64,000 bases of DNA. Source: Sva-07 sp963728195. GTDB lineage: Bacteria > Actinomycetota > Acidimicrobiia > Acidimicrobiales > Ilumatobacteraceae. Where the stretch lies: NCBI GenBank assembly GCA_963728195.1, contig CAVSIX010000013.1, positions 244,997 to 308,996 on the forward strand, given 5' to 3'. Below the pieces are notes generated by a model. That model ran no database searches and had not been told where the DNA came from. It saw nothing but the letters and a program-made list of their open reading frames with translations. Position 1 is the stretch's first letter; every line of letters begins with the position of its first letter. A program made the position numbers and the translations under genes. Below, piece by piece: positions 41,069 to 48,978 of this stretch.

Positions 41069-41701
41069 GTGAGCGATTCTGCGGCGACCACCCAGCGCAC
41101 CGTCGAGTTCGAGTCGATCGACGGCCAACGCCTCGTCGGCGACCTCGCCGTGCCCGCCTCGGTCGTCGCCGGCGCCGTCGTGTGCCACCCGCACCCGCAG
41201 TACGGCGGCAACCGATTCGACCGCGTGGTGACGGCGCTGTACGAGACACTGCCCGCGTCAGGGATCGCCGCGCTCCGATTCGACTTCCGAGCCATGTTCG
41301 GTGGCGGCACCGGCGAGCGCCTGGACGCGCTGGCTGCACTCGACGCACTGGCCGCAGCCGTCGACGGCGTCCCGATGGCGGTCGTCGGCTACTCGTTCGG
41401 TGCCTGGGTGGCGCTGAGCCTCGAGGACGACAGGATCCGAGCGGTCGTCGCCGTCGCTCCCCCGCTGTCGGTGATGTCGCCGGTCCCGCCACCGACGGTG
41501 CCGACGCTGGTGGTCACACCGGCACACGACCAGTTCAGTCCACCATCGGCGAGCGAACCGATCGTGGCCGACTGGCGTTCGCATGGCGCCGCCGAGGTGG
41601 ACATGGACGAGATCGAGATGGTCGATCACTTCCTCGGCGGCCGGACCGCTGGAGTGGCCCAGCGCTCCACGAGCTGGCTCGTTGCGCAGCTGATGCGCTG
41701 A
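41069..41701 (+). CDS. Alpha/beta hydrolase
   Basis: A 210-residue protein from GTG 41069. The nucleophile elbow is GYSFGA in VVGYSFGAWVALSLE, the oxyanion region is VCHPHPQYGGN, and a late Asp/His pair is at TPAHDQFSP and VDHFLGG. The HPHPxxGG and RFDFRAMFGGGTGE motifs fit the YicG/KynB-like or CocE/NonD-type 'dienelactone hydrolase-like' group often annotated simply as alpha/beta hydrolase. The substrate is unknown. Confidence 0.82.
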   Translation: MSDSAATTQRTVEFESIDGQRLVGDLAVPASVVAGAVVCHPHPQYGGNRFDRVVTALYETLPASGIAALRFDFRAMFGGGTGERLDALAALDALAAAVDGVPMAVVGYSFGAWVALSLEDDRIRAVVAVAPPLSVMSPVPPPTVPTLVVTPAHDQFSPPSASEPIVADWRSHGAAEVDMDEIEMVDHFLGGRTAGVAQRSTSWLVAQLMR

Positions 41702-41715
41702 CACCGTCCAGGCGG

Positions 41716-42708
41716 TCAGCCGCTGACGGCTGCTTCCATCTCCTCTTTGACGTCGTCGGTCAGGAGCGGGATCACGTCGAGCGCACCGAAGTTCTGCTCG
41801 ACCTGGCTGACCTTCGAAGCGCCCGTGATCACGCTCGACACGTGCGGATTCCTGGTGCACCACGCGAGTGCGAGTTGGGCCATCGTGCAGTCGAGACGCT
41901 CTGCGATCGGGCGCAGTTTCTCGACGCGAGCGATCGCTTCGGCATCGCTCATGCGGCCTGCGAGCCAGCTGTAGCCCTCGAGCGCCGCACGAGAGCCCTC
42001 GGGGATCCCGTCTCGGTACTTCCCGGTCAGCAGCCCGGACGCCAACGGGCTCCAGATCGTGTTGCCGTAGTTGAACTCGGCGTTGATCCGGGCGTACTCC
42101 TTTTCGACCTTCCTGCGTTCGAGCAGGTTGTACTGGCTCTGCTCGGTGACCGGCCGGTGCAGGTGGTGGCGGTCGGCGATGTCGATGGCGGCCCGGATCT
42201 CGTCGGCCGACCACTCGCTGGTACCCCAGTAGAGCGCCTTGCCAGCCGAGATGATGTCGCTCATCGCCCACACGGTCTCTTCGATCGGCGTGTTCGGATC
42301 CGAGCGGTGGCAGTACAGGACGTCGACGAAGTCGAGACCGAACCGCTCCAACGACCCGTCGATCGCATGCATCAGGTACTTGCGGTTCAACGTGTTGTTC
42401 ATGTTCGGGGTGTCCTTGTGCAAGCCCCAGAACACCTTGGTGGTCACGACGTAGGACCAGCGCGGCCAGTCGAGTTCGCGCAACACCTGACCCATGATCG
42501 TCTCGCTCTTGCCGCCGGCATAGGCCTCGGCATTGTCGAAGAAGTTGCAGCCGGCATCTCCCGCTGCGGCCATGCAGTCGAGGGCCAGCTGGTTGTCGAG
42601 CTGGGTGTCGAAGGTGACCCAGCTGCCGAACGACAGCACGCTGACCTTCAGCCCGGTGTTGCCGAGTCGGCGGTATTCCATCTTGGGATTCACGTTGGGG
42701 GTGGCCAT
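41716..42708 (-). CDS. Aldo/keto reductase (KCNAB/YghZ-like)
   Basis: A 330-residue enzyme from ATG 42708. It has the AKR TIM barrel: MEYRRLGNTGLKVSVLSFGS, DNAEAYAGGKSETIMGQVL (catalytic Asp-Tyr), VVTTKVFWGLH (Lys), VDVLYCHRSDPN (His), then LYWGTSEWSADEI and QSQYNLLERRKVEKE. The final ITGASKVSQVEQNFGAL binds NADPH. The family resembles the potassium-channel beta subunit group, which reduces aldehydes and methylglyoxal. The substrate here is unknown. Confidence 0.9.
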   Translation of the reverse strand: MATPNVNPKMEYRRLGNTGLKVSVLSFGSWVTFDTQLDNQLALDCMAAAGDAGCNFFDNAEAYAGGKSETIMGQVLRELDWPRWSYVVTTKVFWGLHKDTPNMNNTLNRKYLMHAIDGSLERFGLDFVDVLYCHRSDPNTPIEETVWAMSDIISAGKALYWGTSEWSADEIRAAIDIADRHHLHRPVTEQSQYNLLERRKVEKEYARINAEFNYGNTIWSPLASGLLTGKYRDGIPEGSRAALEGYSWLAGRMSDAEAIARVEKLRPIAERLDCTMAQLALAWCTRNPHVSSVITGASKVSQVEQNFGALDVIPLLTDDVKEEMEAAVSG

Positions 42709-42774
42709 GTCGGCGACCCTACCCATCCAGCCGTCGTTGAACCAGGTCGATCATCTCGTTGCCCGGTCCCCGCA

Positions 42775-42882
42775 TTTGTGTGAGCGACAACGCCGACGCC
42801 AGCGATCTCCGCTCACACAAACGACGCCCCTTCGGTTCGTGTGAGCGACAACGCAGTCGTCGGCGGTCTGCGCTCACACAAA
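42775..42882. repeat. Twin long hairpins with shared arms
   Basis: Hairpin 1 has arms TTTGTGTGAGCG (42775-42786) and CGCTCACACAAA (42810-42821). Hairpin 2 has TTCGTGTGAGCG (42836-42847) and CGCTCACACAAA (42871-42882). Each loop is about 23 bases and both begin ACAACGC. They fill the gap between the enoyl-CoA hydratase stop and the reductase promoter. Possibly tandem terminators or a REP-like pair. Confidence 0.7.
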
Positions 42883-42904
42883 AGCGTCGTGCGAGAGCGG
42901 TCGG

Positions 42905-43618
42905 TCAGAGCGGGCTGACGCCGGAGGAACGATCGCTCGAGATCTGCCCGGCCATCAGGTCGAGCACCGAGCCCCGGATGGCTCGCACGGTGCGGGCGTA
43001 GGCGGGCGGGTCGAGCGTCGACGCCAGGTCGCTCGCCACGGCGATCGCCCGGTCGAGCTCGTCGCCCTCGGGCACCACCTCGTCGAGGAAGCCGACGTCG
43101 ACGGCGTCGCGCGGCGTCGTGATCCGGGCGTTGGCGAGCGCTCGCTGGAGGTGGCGCTTGCTCAAGCGGTCGGTGGCGATCGTCAGCGCCCAGTCGGGCA
43201 GCACCATCTTGATCGCCACCTCGTTGAGACCGATCTTGGCGTCGACGTCACCGCCGATGCGCACGTCGCAGCCGAGCAGCACGAGCGCCCCAGCGGCCAG
43301 GGCGTGGCCGGTGCTGGCGGCGACGACCGGAATCGACGATCCGTACAGGCGCTGCACCAGGGCGCCGCCGTCGCAGACGAGTTCGATGATCGCCGACCTG
43401 TCGTCGCCGAACATCACCTCGAGGTCGAAGCCGGCGGAGAATCTGCCTGGGCGGCCGTGCAGCACCATTGCTCGAATCGAGTCGTCATCCTCCGCTTCGT
43501 CGACGGCGGCCCCGATCGCAGCGATCACGTCGAACGACAGGGCGTTCGCCTTGCCGTCGTCGAGATGCACCACCAGCACCGCGTCGCGTCGTTCGGTCGT
43601 GACTGCTGCGGAACTCAT
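42905..43618 (-). CDS. Enoyl-CoA hydratase/isomerase family protein
   Basis: A 237-residue crotonase-fold protein from ATG 43618. It has VLVVHLDDGKANALSFDVIA, the first oxyanion segment GRPGRFSAGFDLEVMFGDD, and AASTGHALAAGALVLLGCDV. The catalytic Glu pair of true hydratases is not clear: the region after the second oxyanion reads RIGGDVDAKIGLNEVAIKMV. It may be an isomerase, hydrolase or another crotonase-type enzyme. The 'KANALS' start and the GLNEV motif are typical of the 'crotonase/enoyl-CoA hydratase' proteins found widely in actinobacteria. It lies upstream of the twin hairpins and next to a palindromic repeat. Confidence 0.82.
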   Translation of the reverse strand: MSSAAVTTERRDAVLVVHLDDGKANALSFDVIAAIGAAVDEAEDDDSIRAMVLHGRPGRFSAGFDLEVMFGDDRSAIIELVCDGGALVQRLYGSSIPVVAASTGHALAAGALVLLGCDVRIGGDVDAKIGLNEVAIKMVLPDWALTIATDRLSKRHLQRALANARITTPRDAVDVGFLDEVVPEGDELDRAIAVASDLASTLDPPAYARTVRAIRGSVLDLMAGQISSDRSSGVSPL

Positions 43619-43641
43619 CCGCCAGAACCTACGCGATCGGA

Positions 43642-43676
43642 CCGTTACGCCTGGGGTCTGACCCCTGATGTGACGA
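43642..43676. repeat. 35-bp palindromic repeat, copy B
   Basis: Matches 32215-32249 closely: CCGTTACG at the left, the inner GGGGTC-T-GACCCC, and TGTGACGA in place of CGTAACGG at the right, so the outer stem is weakened. It abuts the hisF stop codon exactly. Confidence 0.7.
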
Positions 43677-44471
43677 TCAGCCGGCGGGTCGGACGTTGAT
43701 GCCGGCTGCGGACATCTCGGCCTTGGCGTCGGCGACCGTGTGTTCGCAGAAGTGGAAGATCGACGCTGCGAGCACGGCATCGGCGCGACCCACGGCCACG
43801 CCTTCGACGAGGTGTTCGATCGAGCCGACGCCGCCGCTGGCGATCACCGGGACGGTCACCGCATCGACGATCGCCTGGGTCAGATCGAGGTCGAACCCCT
43901 CGCGCGTGCCGTCACGGTCCATCGACGTGAGGAGGATCTCGCCGGCACCACGCCGAACCGCTTCGTGCGCCCACTCGATCGCATCGATCCCGGTCGGCGT
44001 GCGACCCCCGTGGAGGTACACCTCCCATCCGTCGCGCCAGCCGTCGGCCACCTCGTGCCGATCACCGGTGCGCCGCTTGGCGTCGATGGCGCACACGACA
44101 CACTGGGCACCGAATTCGGTGGCGATCTCGGTGATCAGCTCGGGTCGCTCGACCGCTGCGGTGTTCACGCTGACCTTGTCGGCGCCGGCGCGCAGCATCC
44201 GTCGCGCATCCTCGAGCGTGCGGATGCCGCCGCCGACCGTGAACGGGATGTAGACCTCGTCGGCGACGCGGCGCACCATCTCGACGGTCGTGTCGCGGTT
44301 GTCGCTCGACGCCGTGATGTCGAGGAACACGAGCTCGTCGGCACCCTCGAGGTCGTAGCGAGCCGCCAATTCGACCGGATCACCGGCATCGCGCAGATCG
44401 ATGAAGTTCGTGCCCTTGACGACGCGTCCGTCGGTGACATCGAGGCACGGGATGACCCGGGCGACCTTCAC
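43677..44471 (-). CDS. hisF: Imidazole glycerol phosphate synthase, cyclase subunit
   Basis: A 264-residue TIM-barrel enzyme that, with HisH, converts PRFAR to imidazole glycerol phosphate and AICAR. It starts at GTG 44471. It has VKVARVIPCLDVTDGRVVKG, the catalytic Asp in ARVIPCLDV and LTSMDRDGTREGFDL, phosphate-binding loops TVGGGIRTLEDA and VIASGGVGSIEHL, and LGAINVRPAG-like ending AAGINVRPAG. Complete. It is the last gene of the hisC-B-H-A-F run. Confidence 0.96.
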   Translation of the reverse strand: MKVARVIPCLDVTDGRVVKGTNFIDLRDAGDPVELAARYDLEGADELVFLDITASSDNRDTTVEMVRRVADEVYIPFTVGGGIRTLEDARRMLRAGADKVSVNTAAVERPELITEIATEFGAQCVVCAIDAKRRTGDRHEVADGWRDGWEVYLHGGRTPTGIDAIEWAHEAVRRGAGEILLTSMDRDGTREGFDLDLTQAIVDAVTVPVIASGGVGSIEHLVEGVAVGRADAVLAASIFHFCEHTVADAKAEMSAAGINVRPAG

Positions 44472-44481
44472 GACCGCGCCC

Positions 44482-45216
44482 TCACGATCGAGCCTCGGCA
44501 AGTGCGGCGAGTGCCTCGGCGACGGTGAACCGTCCCTCGTAGACCGCCTTGCCGGTGATCACGCCGCCCAGGTTGGCGATGCGGGTCAGTGCGACGACGT
44601 CGTCGAGACTCGACACCCCGCCACTGGCGATCACCGGAGCGGCCGCGACGTCGGCGCACCGTGCGAGCCCGTCCAGATCCGGGCCGACCAGCATGCCGTC
44701 GCGCCCGATGTCGGTGATCACGAACACGTCGGCGGTCGGGAACCACGACAGGGCATCGTCGAGTGCGACGCCGCTGCCCTGGGTCCAACCGTGCACGGCC
44801 ACCTCGCCGTTGCGGTGGTCGAGTCCCACGGCCACCGGCACGATGGCCGATGCCGCTTCGACCAACGACGGCTCGCTGACGGCCGCCGATCCCATCACCA
44901 CGCGGGCGACGCCGACGTCGGCCAGCTCGCGGGCGTCGTCGAGCGAACGCACCCCTCCCCCCGTCTGTACCCGGACGGGTTCTCCCGAATGACCGAGAGC
45001 CGAGACGATCGCGGCGACGACCGGCCGATTGATCGGGTCACCCGAACGGGCGGCGTCGAGGTCGACGACGTGGATCCAACGCACGCCGGCGGCCGCGAAC
45101 CCACGCGCCACCGACACGGGGTCGTCGCCGTAGACGGTCTCGTCGGCATAGTCGCCCTGGCGGAGCCGGACGACTCGACCTCCGAGCAGGTCGATCGCCG
45201 GGTACAGATCGATCAT
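44482..45216 (-). CDS. hisA: ProFAR isomerase (HisA, possibly bifunctional PriA)
   Basis: A 244-residue TIM barrel isomerising ProFAR. It starts MIDLYPAIDLLGGRVVRLRQ with the acid Asp in PAIDL, and has VRVQTGGGVRSLDDA, the second catalytic Asp in FVITDIGRDGMLVGPD, and VIASGGVSSLDDVV. Many actinobacteria lack trpF and use a bifunctional HisA/PriA for tryptophan as well; whether this one is dual cannot be decided here. Its start overlaps the hisH stop as ATGA. Confidence 0.95.
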   Translation of the reverse strand: MIDLYPAIDLLGGRVVRLRQGDYADETVYGDDPVSVARGFAAAGVRWIHVVDLDAARSGDPINRPVVAAIVSALGHSGEPVRVQTGGGVRSLDDARELADVGVARVVMGSAAVSEPSLVEAASAIVPVAVGLDHRNGEVAVHGWTQGSGVALDDALSWFPTADVFVITDIGRDGMLVGPDLDGLARCADVAAAPVIASGGVSSLDDVVALTRIANLGGVITGKAVYEGRFTVAEALAALAEARS

Positions 45217-45836
45217 CGCATGCACTCCTCGACGAAGTTGCGCAACAGCCGCAGGCCGGGACGGCTCGATTTCTCGGGATGGAACTGCACGGCGAACACG
45301 TTGGCGCTGCGGAAGGCGGCGTTGAGCGTGGTGCCGTACTCGACGGTCGCCGCGACCACGGCCGGGTCGTCGGGAACGCCGTGCAACGAGTGCACGAAGT
45401 AGAAGTAGGGCTCGTCGCCGAGGTCGTGCAGCATCGGCTCGTCGGCGTCGACGATGTCGAGCCGGTTCCACTGCATCTGCGGGATCTTCGGACCCGGGGG
45501 GATCCACGACACCGTGCCGGAGATGACGTCGAGCCCGGACGCCTGCTCGTTCTCCTCCGACGTGGTGAACAACATCTGCATCCCGACGCAGATGCCCAGG
45601 AATGGCCGCCCCGACGCGACGGCGTCGAGTGCCGGCGTCTCGAGTCCCGCCGCTCGGAGCGCGCCCATGCAGGCGCCGAACGCGCCCACACCGGGCAACA
45701 CCACACCGTCGGCATCGGCGATCAGGCCGGCATCGGCGGTGAGACGCGCGTCGGCGCCCTCGTGCTCGAGCGACTTCTGCGCGGAGTGGAGGTTGCCGAT
45801 GCCGTAGTCGAGCACGGCGAGCAGCGGTCGTGTCAC
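45213..45836 (-). CDS. hisH: Imidazole glycerol phosphate synthase, glutaminase subunit
   Basis: A 207-residue class I glutamine amidotransferase from GTG 45836. It has VLDYGIGNLHSAQKSLEHEG, the nucleophile Cys in FLGICVGMQMLF, and the His-Glu pair in VFAVQFHPEKSSRPGLRLL. It channels ammonia to HisF, encoded two genes on. It is coupled to hisA by ATGA. Confidence 0.95.
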   Translation of the reverse strand: MTRPLLAVLDYGIGNLHSAQKSLEHEGADARLTADAGLIADADGVVLPGVGAFGACMGALRAAGLETPALDAVASGRPFLGICVGMQMLFTTSEENEQASGLDVISGTVSWIPPGPKIPQMQWNRLDIVDADEPMLHDLGDEPYFYFVHSLHGVPDDPAVVAATVEYGTTLNAAFRSANVFAVQFHPEKSSRPGLRLLRNFVEECMR

Positions 45837-45860
45837 GACGCGTCCCTCACGACCGGGCCC

Positions 45861-46478
45861 TCACAACACCCCTTTGGTCGACGGGACGCCACCGCCGTCG
45901 TCGATGCGCACCGCGTCGCGCAGTGCGCGAGCCAGCCCCTTGAACGTCGCTTCGATGATGTGGTGCACGTTGCGCCCGCGGACGAGCTCGACGTGCAAGG
46001 TGATGTTGGCAGCGGTCGCGAACGACGCCACTGCGTGCTCGGCCAACTGCGGGTCGAACGCGGGATCACCCAGCGCGAGCGACTCGGGCATCGGCACGTG
46101 CCATTCCACCCAGGGCCGACCCGACAGGTCGAGGGCGACGTCGATCAGCGCTTCGTCGAGCGGGTAGCGACCGCTCGCGAACCGCCGTACACCGGACTTG
46201 TCGCCGAGCGCCTCGGCGAACGCCTCGCCCAGCGCGATGGCGACGTCCTCGACGGTGTGATGGGTGTCGATGTGGAGGTCGCCGATCGCCTGGATCCGCA
46301 GGTCGAAGCCGCCGTGACGGCCGATCTGGTCGAGCATGTGGTCGTAGAAGGGAATCCCCGTCGAGATGTCGGTCGTGCCGGATCCATCGAGATCGATGTC
46401 GACCTCGATGGAGGTCTCCTTGGTGACACGCCGGCGTTGGCCGGTGCGCGCAACGGCGCGACGGTCGGACGGTGTCAT
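45861..46478 (-). CDS. hisB: Imidazoleglycerol-phosphate dehydratase
   Basis: A 205-residue dehydratase from ATG 46478, which overlaps the hisC stop as ATGA. It has TKETSIEVDIDLDGSGTTDI, the manganese-binding histidine motifs STGIPFYDHMLDQIGRHGGF, DTHHTVEDVAIALGEAF, and the late VRGRNVHHIIEATFKGLA. It is a single-domain HisB without the E. coli phosphatase part. Confidence 0.95.
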   Translation of the reverse strand: MTPSDRRAVARTGQRRRVTKETSIEVDIDLDGSGTTDISTGIPFYDHMLDQIGRHGGFDLRIQAIGDLHIDTHHTVEDVAIALGEAFAEALGDKSGVRRFASGRYPLDEALIDVALDLSGRPWVEWHVPMPESLALGDPAFDPQLAEHAVASFATAANITLHVELVRGRNVHHIIEATFKGLARALRDAVRIDDGGGVPSTKGVL

Positions 46479-47575
46479 GACATCACTCCGGTCGGGGTGG
46501 GCGCCAGCACGTCGGCGAGCGCAGTGAGAAAGGCGGTGTTCTCGTCGGGTGTCCCGATCGTGACTCGAAGGCAATCGTCGAGGCGGGGCCAACTCGAGCA
46601 GTCGCGAACCAGGACGCTGCGATCGACGAGCCCCTGCCACACGTCGCGCCCCGACCGGCAGCCCGAGGCAGGGTCGTCGGTGCGCACCCGGAACAACACG
46701 AAATTGGCGCCACTCGGGAACACGTCGAGCGGCAGTTCGCGCATCGCTGCGACGATCCGGTTGCGCTCGGCGACGATGTGACCGACGCGATCGTTCATGT
46801 CGTCGGAGTAGCGCAGCGCGAGGCGACCGGCGATCTGCTTGACGGCGTCGAGGTGGTAGGGCAGCACGACTTTGTCGAGTTCCGCCACGAGCCATGACGG
46901 CCCGACCAGGTAGCCGAGTCGGGCGCCGGCCATCGACCAGGTCTTGGAGAAGGTGCGGGTGACGACGAGCGGCCGGTCCTCGGCGACGAGGTCGAGCGCC
47001 GTCCAGTCGGCGAACTGTGCGTACGCCTCGTCGACGACCACCAGGCCGGGCGCCAGCTCGAGCAGTTGGCGGACCCGCTCGACCGGCTCGACGAGGCCGG
47101 TCGGATTGTTCGGCGAGGTGAGGAACACGACGTGAGGGCGATGCTGATCGAGCACCCGCTCGACCTCGGCCGGATCGAGCGTGAAGTCGGCGGCGCGCTC
47201 CCCCTCGACGACGGTCGCACCCGTCACCCGCGCGATCTGGGCATGCATCTGGTACGTCGGCTCGAAGGTGGCCACCGTGCGCCCCGGCCCTGCATAGGCG
47301 AGCAGTACGGTCTGCAGGACCTCGTTGGAGCCGTTGGCCGCGAACACCTGCGACGGGTCGACCCCGTGCGTGGCGGCGATCGCCTCACGCAATTCGGTCG
47401 CTGCGCGGTCGGGATAGCGGTGCCAGTCGATGCGCGACACCTCCGCCGCAACGGCGTCGCGAAACGCTGCCGGCGGGGGTTCGGGCGATTCGTTGGTGTT
47501 CAGCCGCACCCGCACGTCGACCTGGGCGGAGTGGTATCCCTCCAGCGCGCAGAGGTCGTCACGGACGGAAATCAC
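46475..47575 (-). CDS. hisC: Histidinol-phosphate aminotransferase
   Basis: A 366-residue PLP enzyme. The start may be GTG 47575 (VISVRDDL) or ATG 47602; relatives begin near the former. It has VRLNTNESPEPPPAAFRDAV, ANGSNEVLQTVLLAYAGPG, FLTSPNNPTGLV, LVVVDEAYAQFADW, and the PLP-binding Lys in TRTFSKTWSMAGARLGYLVG; the phosphate-anchoring Arg is in LRVTIGTPDEN. It is the first gene of the his run, coupled to hisB. Confidence 0.94.
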   Translation of the reverse strand: MISVRDDLCALEGYHSAQVDVRVRLNTNESPEPPPAAFRDAVAAEVSRIDWHRYPDRAATELREAIAATHGVDPSQVFAANGSNEVLQTVLLAYAGPGRTVATFEPTYQMHAQIARVTGATVVEGERAADFTLDPAEVERVLDQHRPHVVFLTSPNNPTGLVEPVERVRQLLELAPGLVVVDEAYAQFADWTALDLVAEDRPLVVTRTFSKTWSMAGARLGYLVGPSWLVAELDKVVLPYHLDAVKQIAGRLALRYSDDMNDRVGHIVAERNRIVAAMRELPLDVFPSGANFVLFRVRTDDPASGCRSGRDVWQGLVDRSVLVRDCSSWPRLDDCLRVTIGTPDENTAFLTALADVLAPTPTGVMS

Positions 47576-47627
47576 CTGGCGCAGTGTAGAGGGAGGCCGC
47601 ATCGGGCTCCCGGTAGGGTTTGACGAC

Positions 47628-47831
47628 ATGGCCGGATCCACCGAGTCGACCGCCGCGGAGTTGTCCGCCATCGCCGACAACGTGGCCCAGTTCCGAAACC
47701 GGGTCGCCGGGCTCGCCGAACCGTGGATCGGCACGGAGCGTGACGACGTGGTCACAGCGATCCACGAGGCCGAACGCCAGCTGCGCAACGCCGAACGAAC
47801 CCTGGCTCGGGCGATCAAAGCCTGCGACTGA
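47628..47831 (+). CDS. Small helical hypothetical protein
   Basis: A 67-residue protein from ATG 47628. Sequence such as SAIADNVAQFRNRVAGLAEP and DDVVTAIHEAERQLRNAERT is amphipathic and likely coiled-coil or a helical hairpin. No family is recognised. It is divergent from hisC and followed by a strong hairpin terminator, so it looks like an independent transcript. Confidence 0.6.
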   Translation: MAGSTESTAAELSAIADNVAQFRNRVAGLAEPWIGTERDDVVTAIHEAERQLRNAERTLARAIKACD

Positions 47832-47888
47832 ACCGACGGGCGCCCCGCAAAACACCAGCTCGAGCACCACATCTCACCAGAAAAGCGG

Positions 47889-47916
47889 CAACGGCCCCTC
47901 GCGAGAGGGGCCGTTG
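47889..47916 (+). terminator. Perfect 12-bp hairpin
   Basis: CAACGGCCCCTC-GCGA-GAGGGGCCGTTG follows the small helical gene by 57 bp. A run of AAAA precedes it on the plus strand, giving a T-run only for the opposite strand. It likely terminates transcription before mshD. Confidence 0.7.
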
Positions 47917-48027
47917 CACGGTGCGAGGTCGGGAGGCGGATCCCAACCGTCGCAGCAACCAGGTGGCGGGAACCTGGTTGAGCAGAACTATATACCCCGA
48001 CTTTACTCCGACCGGTACCCTCGCGCC

Positions 48028-48978
48028 ATGCGGAGCCTCGAGATCAAGCGCCAGATGGAGAGCGACGACATCGCCAGCGTCTCCGAGCTGCTCGACGCCG
48101 CTGCTCGCGCCGACGGTCGGCGGCCGCTGTCGGACCACCTGTACCTGGACCTCGTCAACGGCGGACTCGACGGTTTCGCCGGGTTCCTCGCCTCCGAACC
48201 GGGTCACGATCACCCCGTCGCCTACGCACAGATCTCGCGCGGCAACGACGCCCACGCGTTCGAGATCGTCATCCACCCACATCACCGCTACGAGATGGCG
48301 ACGATCGGGCCAGAACTGATCGAGGCGGCGATCGACGTCGTCGCGTCCGACGGCGGCGGACGGGTCAACTGGTGGGTCTTCGAACCGACCAAGGCCCACA
48401 CGGCACTCGCTGATGCGGCGCACATGACACGGGGCCGCACCCTGTACCAGATGCGGCGCACGCTGCCGACCGGTATCGCCGTCACGATCGACACTCGCGC
48501 ATTCGTTCCCGGCGTCGACGACGAAGCCTGGCTGCGGGTGAACAACCGAGCGTTCGCCGGCCACGGTGAACAGGGCGGATGGACGATCGAGACGTTCTGC
48601 CAACGCCAACAGGAGCCGTGGTTCGATCCCGACGGATTCCGGGTACTCGACATGGCCGAGCACGGCGTTGCCCGCATGGCCGGCTTCTGCTGGACCAAGG
48701 TGCACCCGGCGACCGACGCCGGTGAGGAACTCGGTGAGATCTACGTGATCGCCGTCGATCCGGATTTCCACGGGAGGGGCCTCGGGGCCCAGCTCACACT
48801 GGCGGGACTCGACCACCTGGCCGACCAGGGCATCCACACCGGCATGCTGTACGTCGACGCCGACAACACGCCCGCCGTGACGCTGTACGAGCGGCTCGGC
48901 TTCAGGATCCACTCGACGAACACTGCGTTCGTCGCCGACATCGCACCCGCTGAACCTGCTGGAGGACCACCATCGTGA
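48028..48978 (+). CDS. mshD: Mycothiol synthase (MshD-like, tandem GNAT)
   Basis: A 316-residue protein with two GNAT acetyltransferase domains; the second has IYVIAVDPDFHGRGLGAQLT, LDHLADQGIHTGMLYVDADN and PAVTLYERLGFRIHSTNTAF, close to MshD of mycobacteria. The N-terminal domain is degenerate, as in MshD. The enzyme acetylates Cys-GlcN-Ins to form mycothiol, the actinobacterial thiol. The start is ATG 48028. Its stop overlaps the next start as GTGA. Confidence 0.92.
   Translation: MRSLEIKRQMESDDIASVSELLDAAARADGRRPLSDHLYLDLVNGGLDGFAGFLASEPGHDHPVAYAQISRGNDAHAFEIVIHPHHRYEMATIGPELIEAAIDVVASDGGGRVNWWVFEPTKAHTALADAAHMTRGRTLYQMRRTLPTGIAVTIDTRAFVPGVDDEAWLRVNNRAFAGHGEQGGWTIETFCQRQQEPWFDPDGFRVLDMAEHGVARMAGFCWTKVHPATDAGEELGEIYVIAVDPDFHGRGLGAQLTLAGLDHLADQGIHTGMLYVDADNTPAVTLYERLGFRIHSTNTAFVADIAPAEPAGGPPS

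Noticed and set aside
42775..42882. A CRISPR array
   Set aside because: Only two units, each a hairpin with similar internal sequence, and no cas genes.
45836..47600. A his-operon attenuator or T-box
   Set aside because: I found no leader peptide with His runs or T-box-like sequence upstream of hisC; the divergent gap is only about 50 bp.
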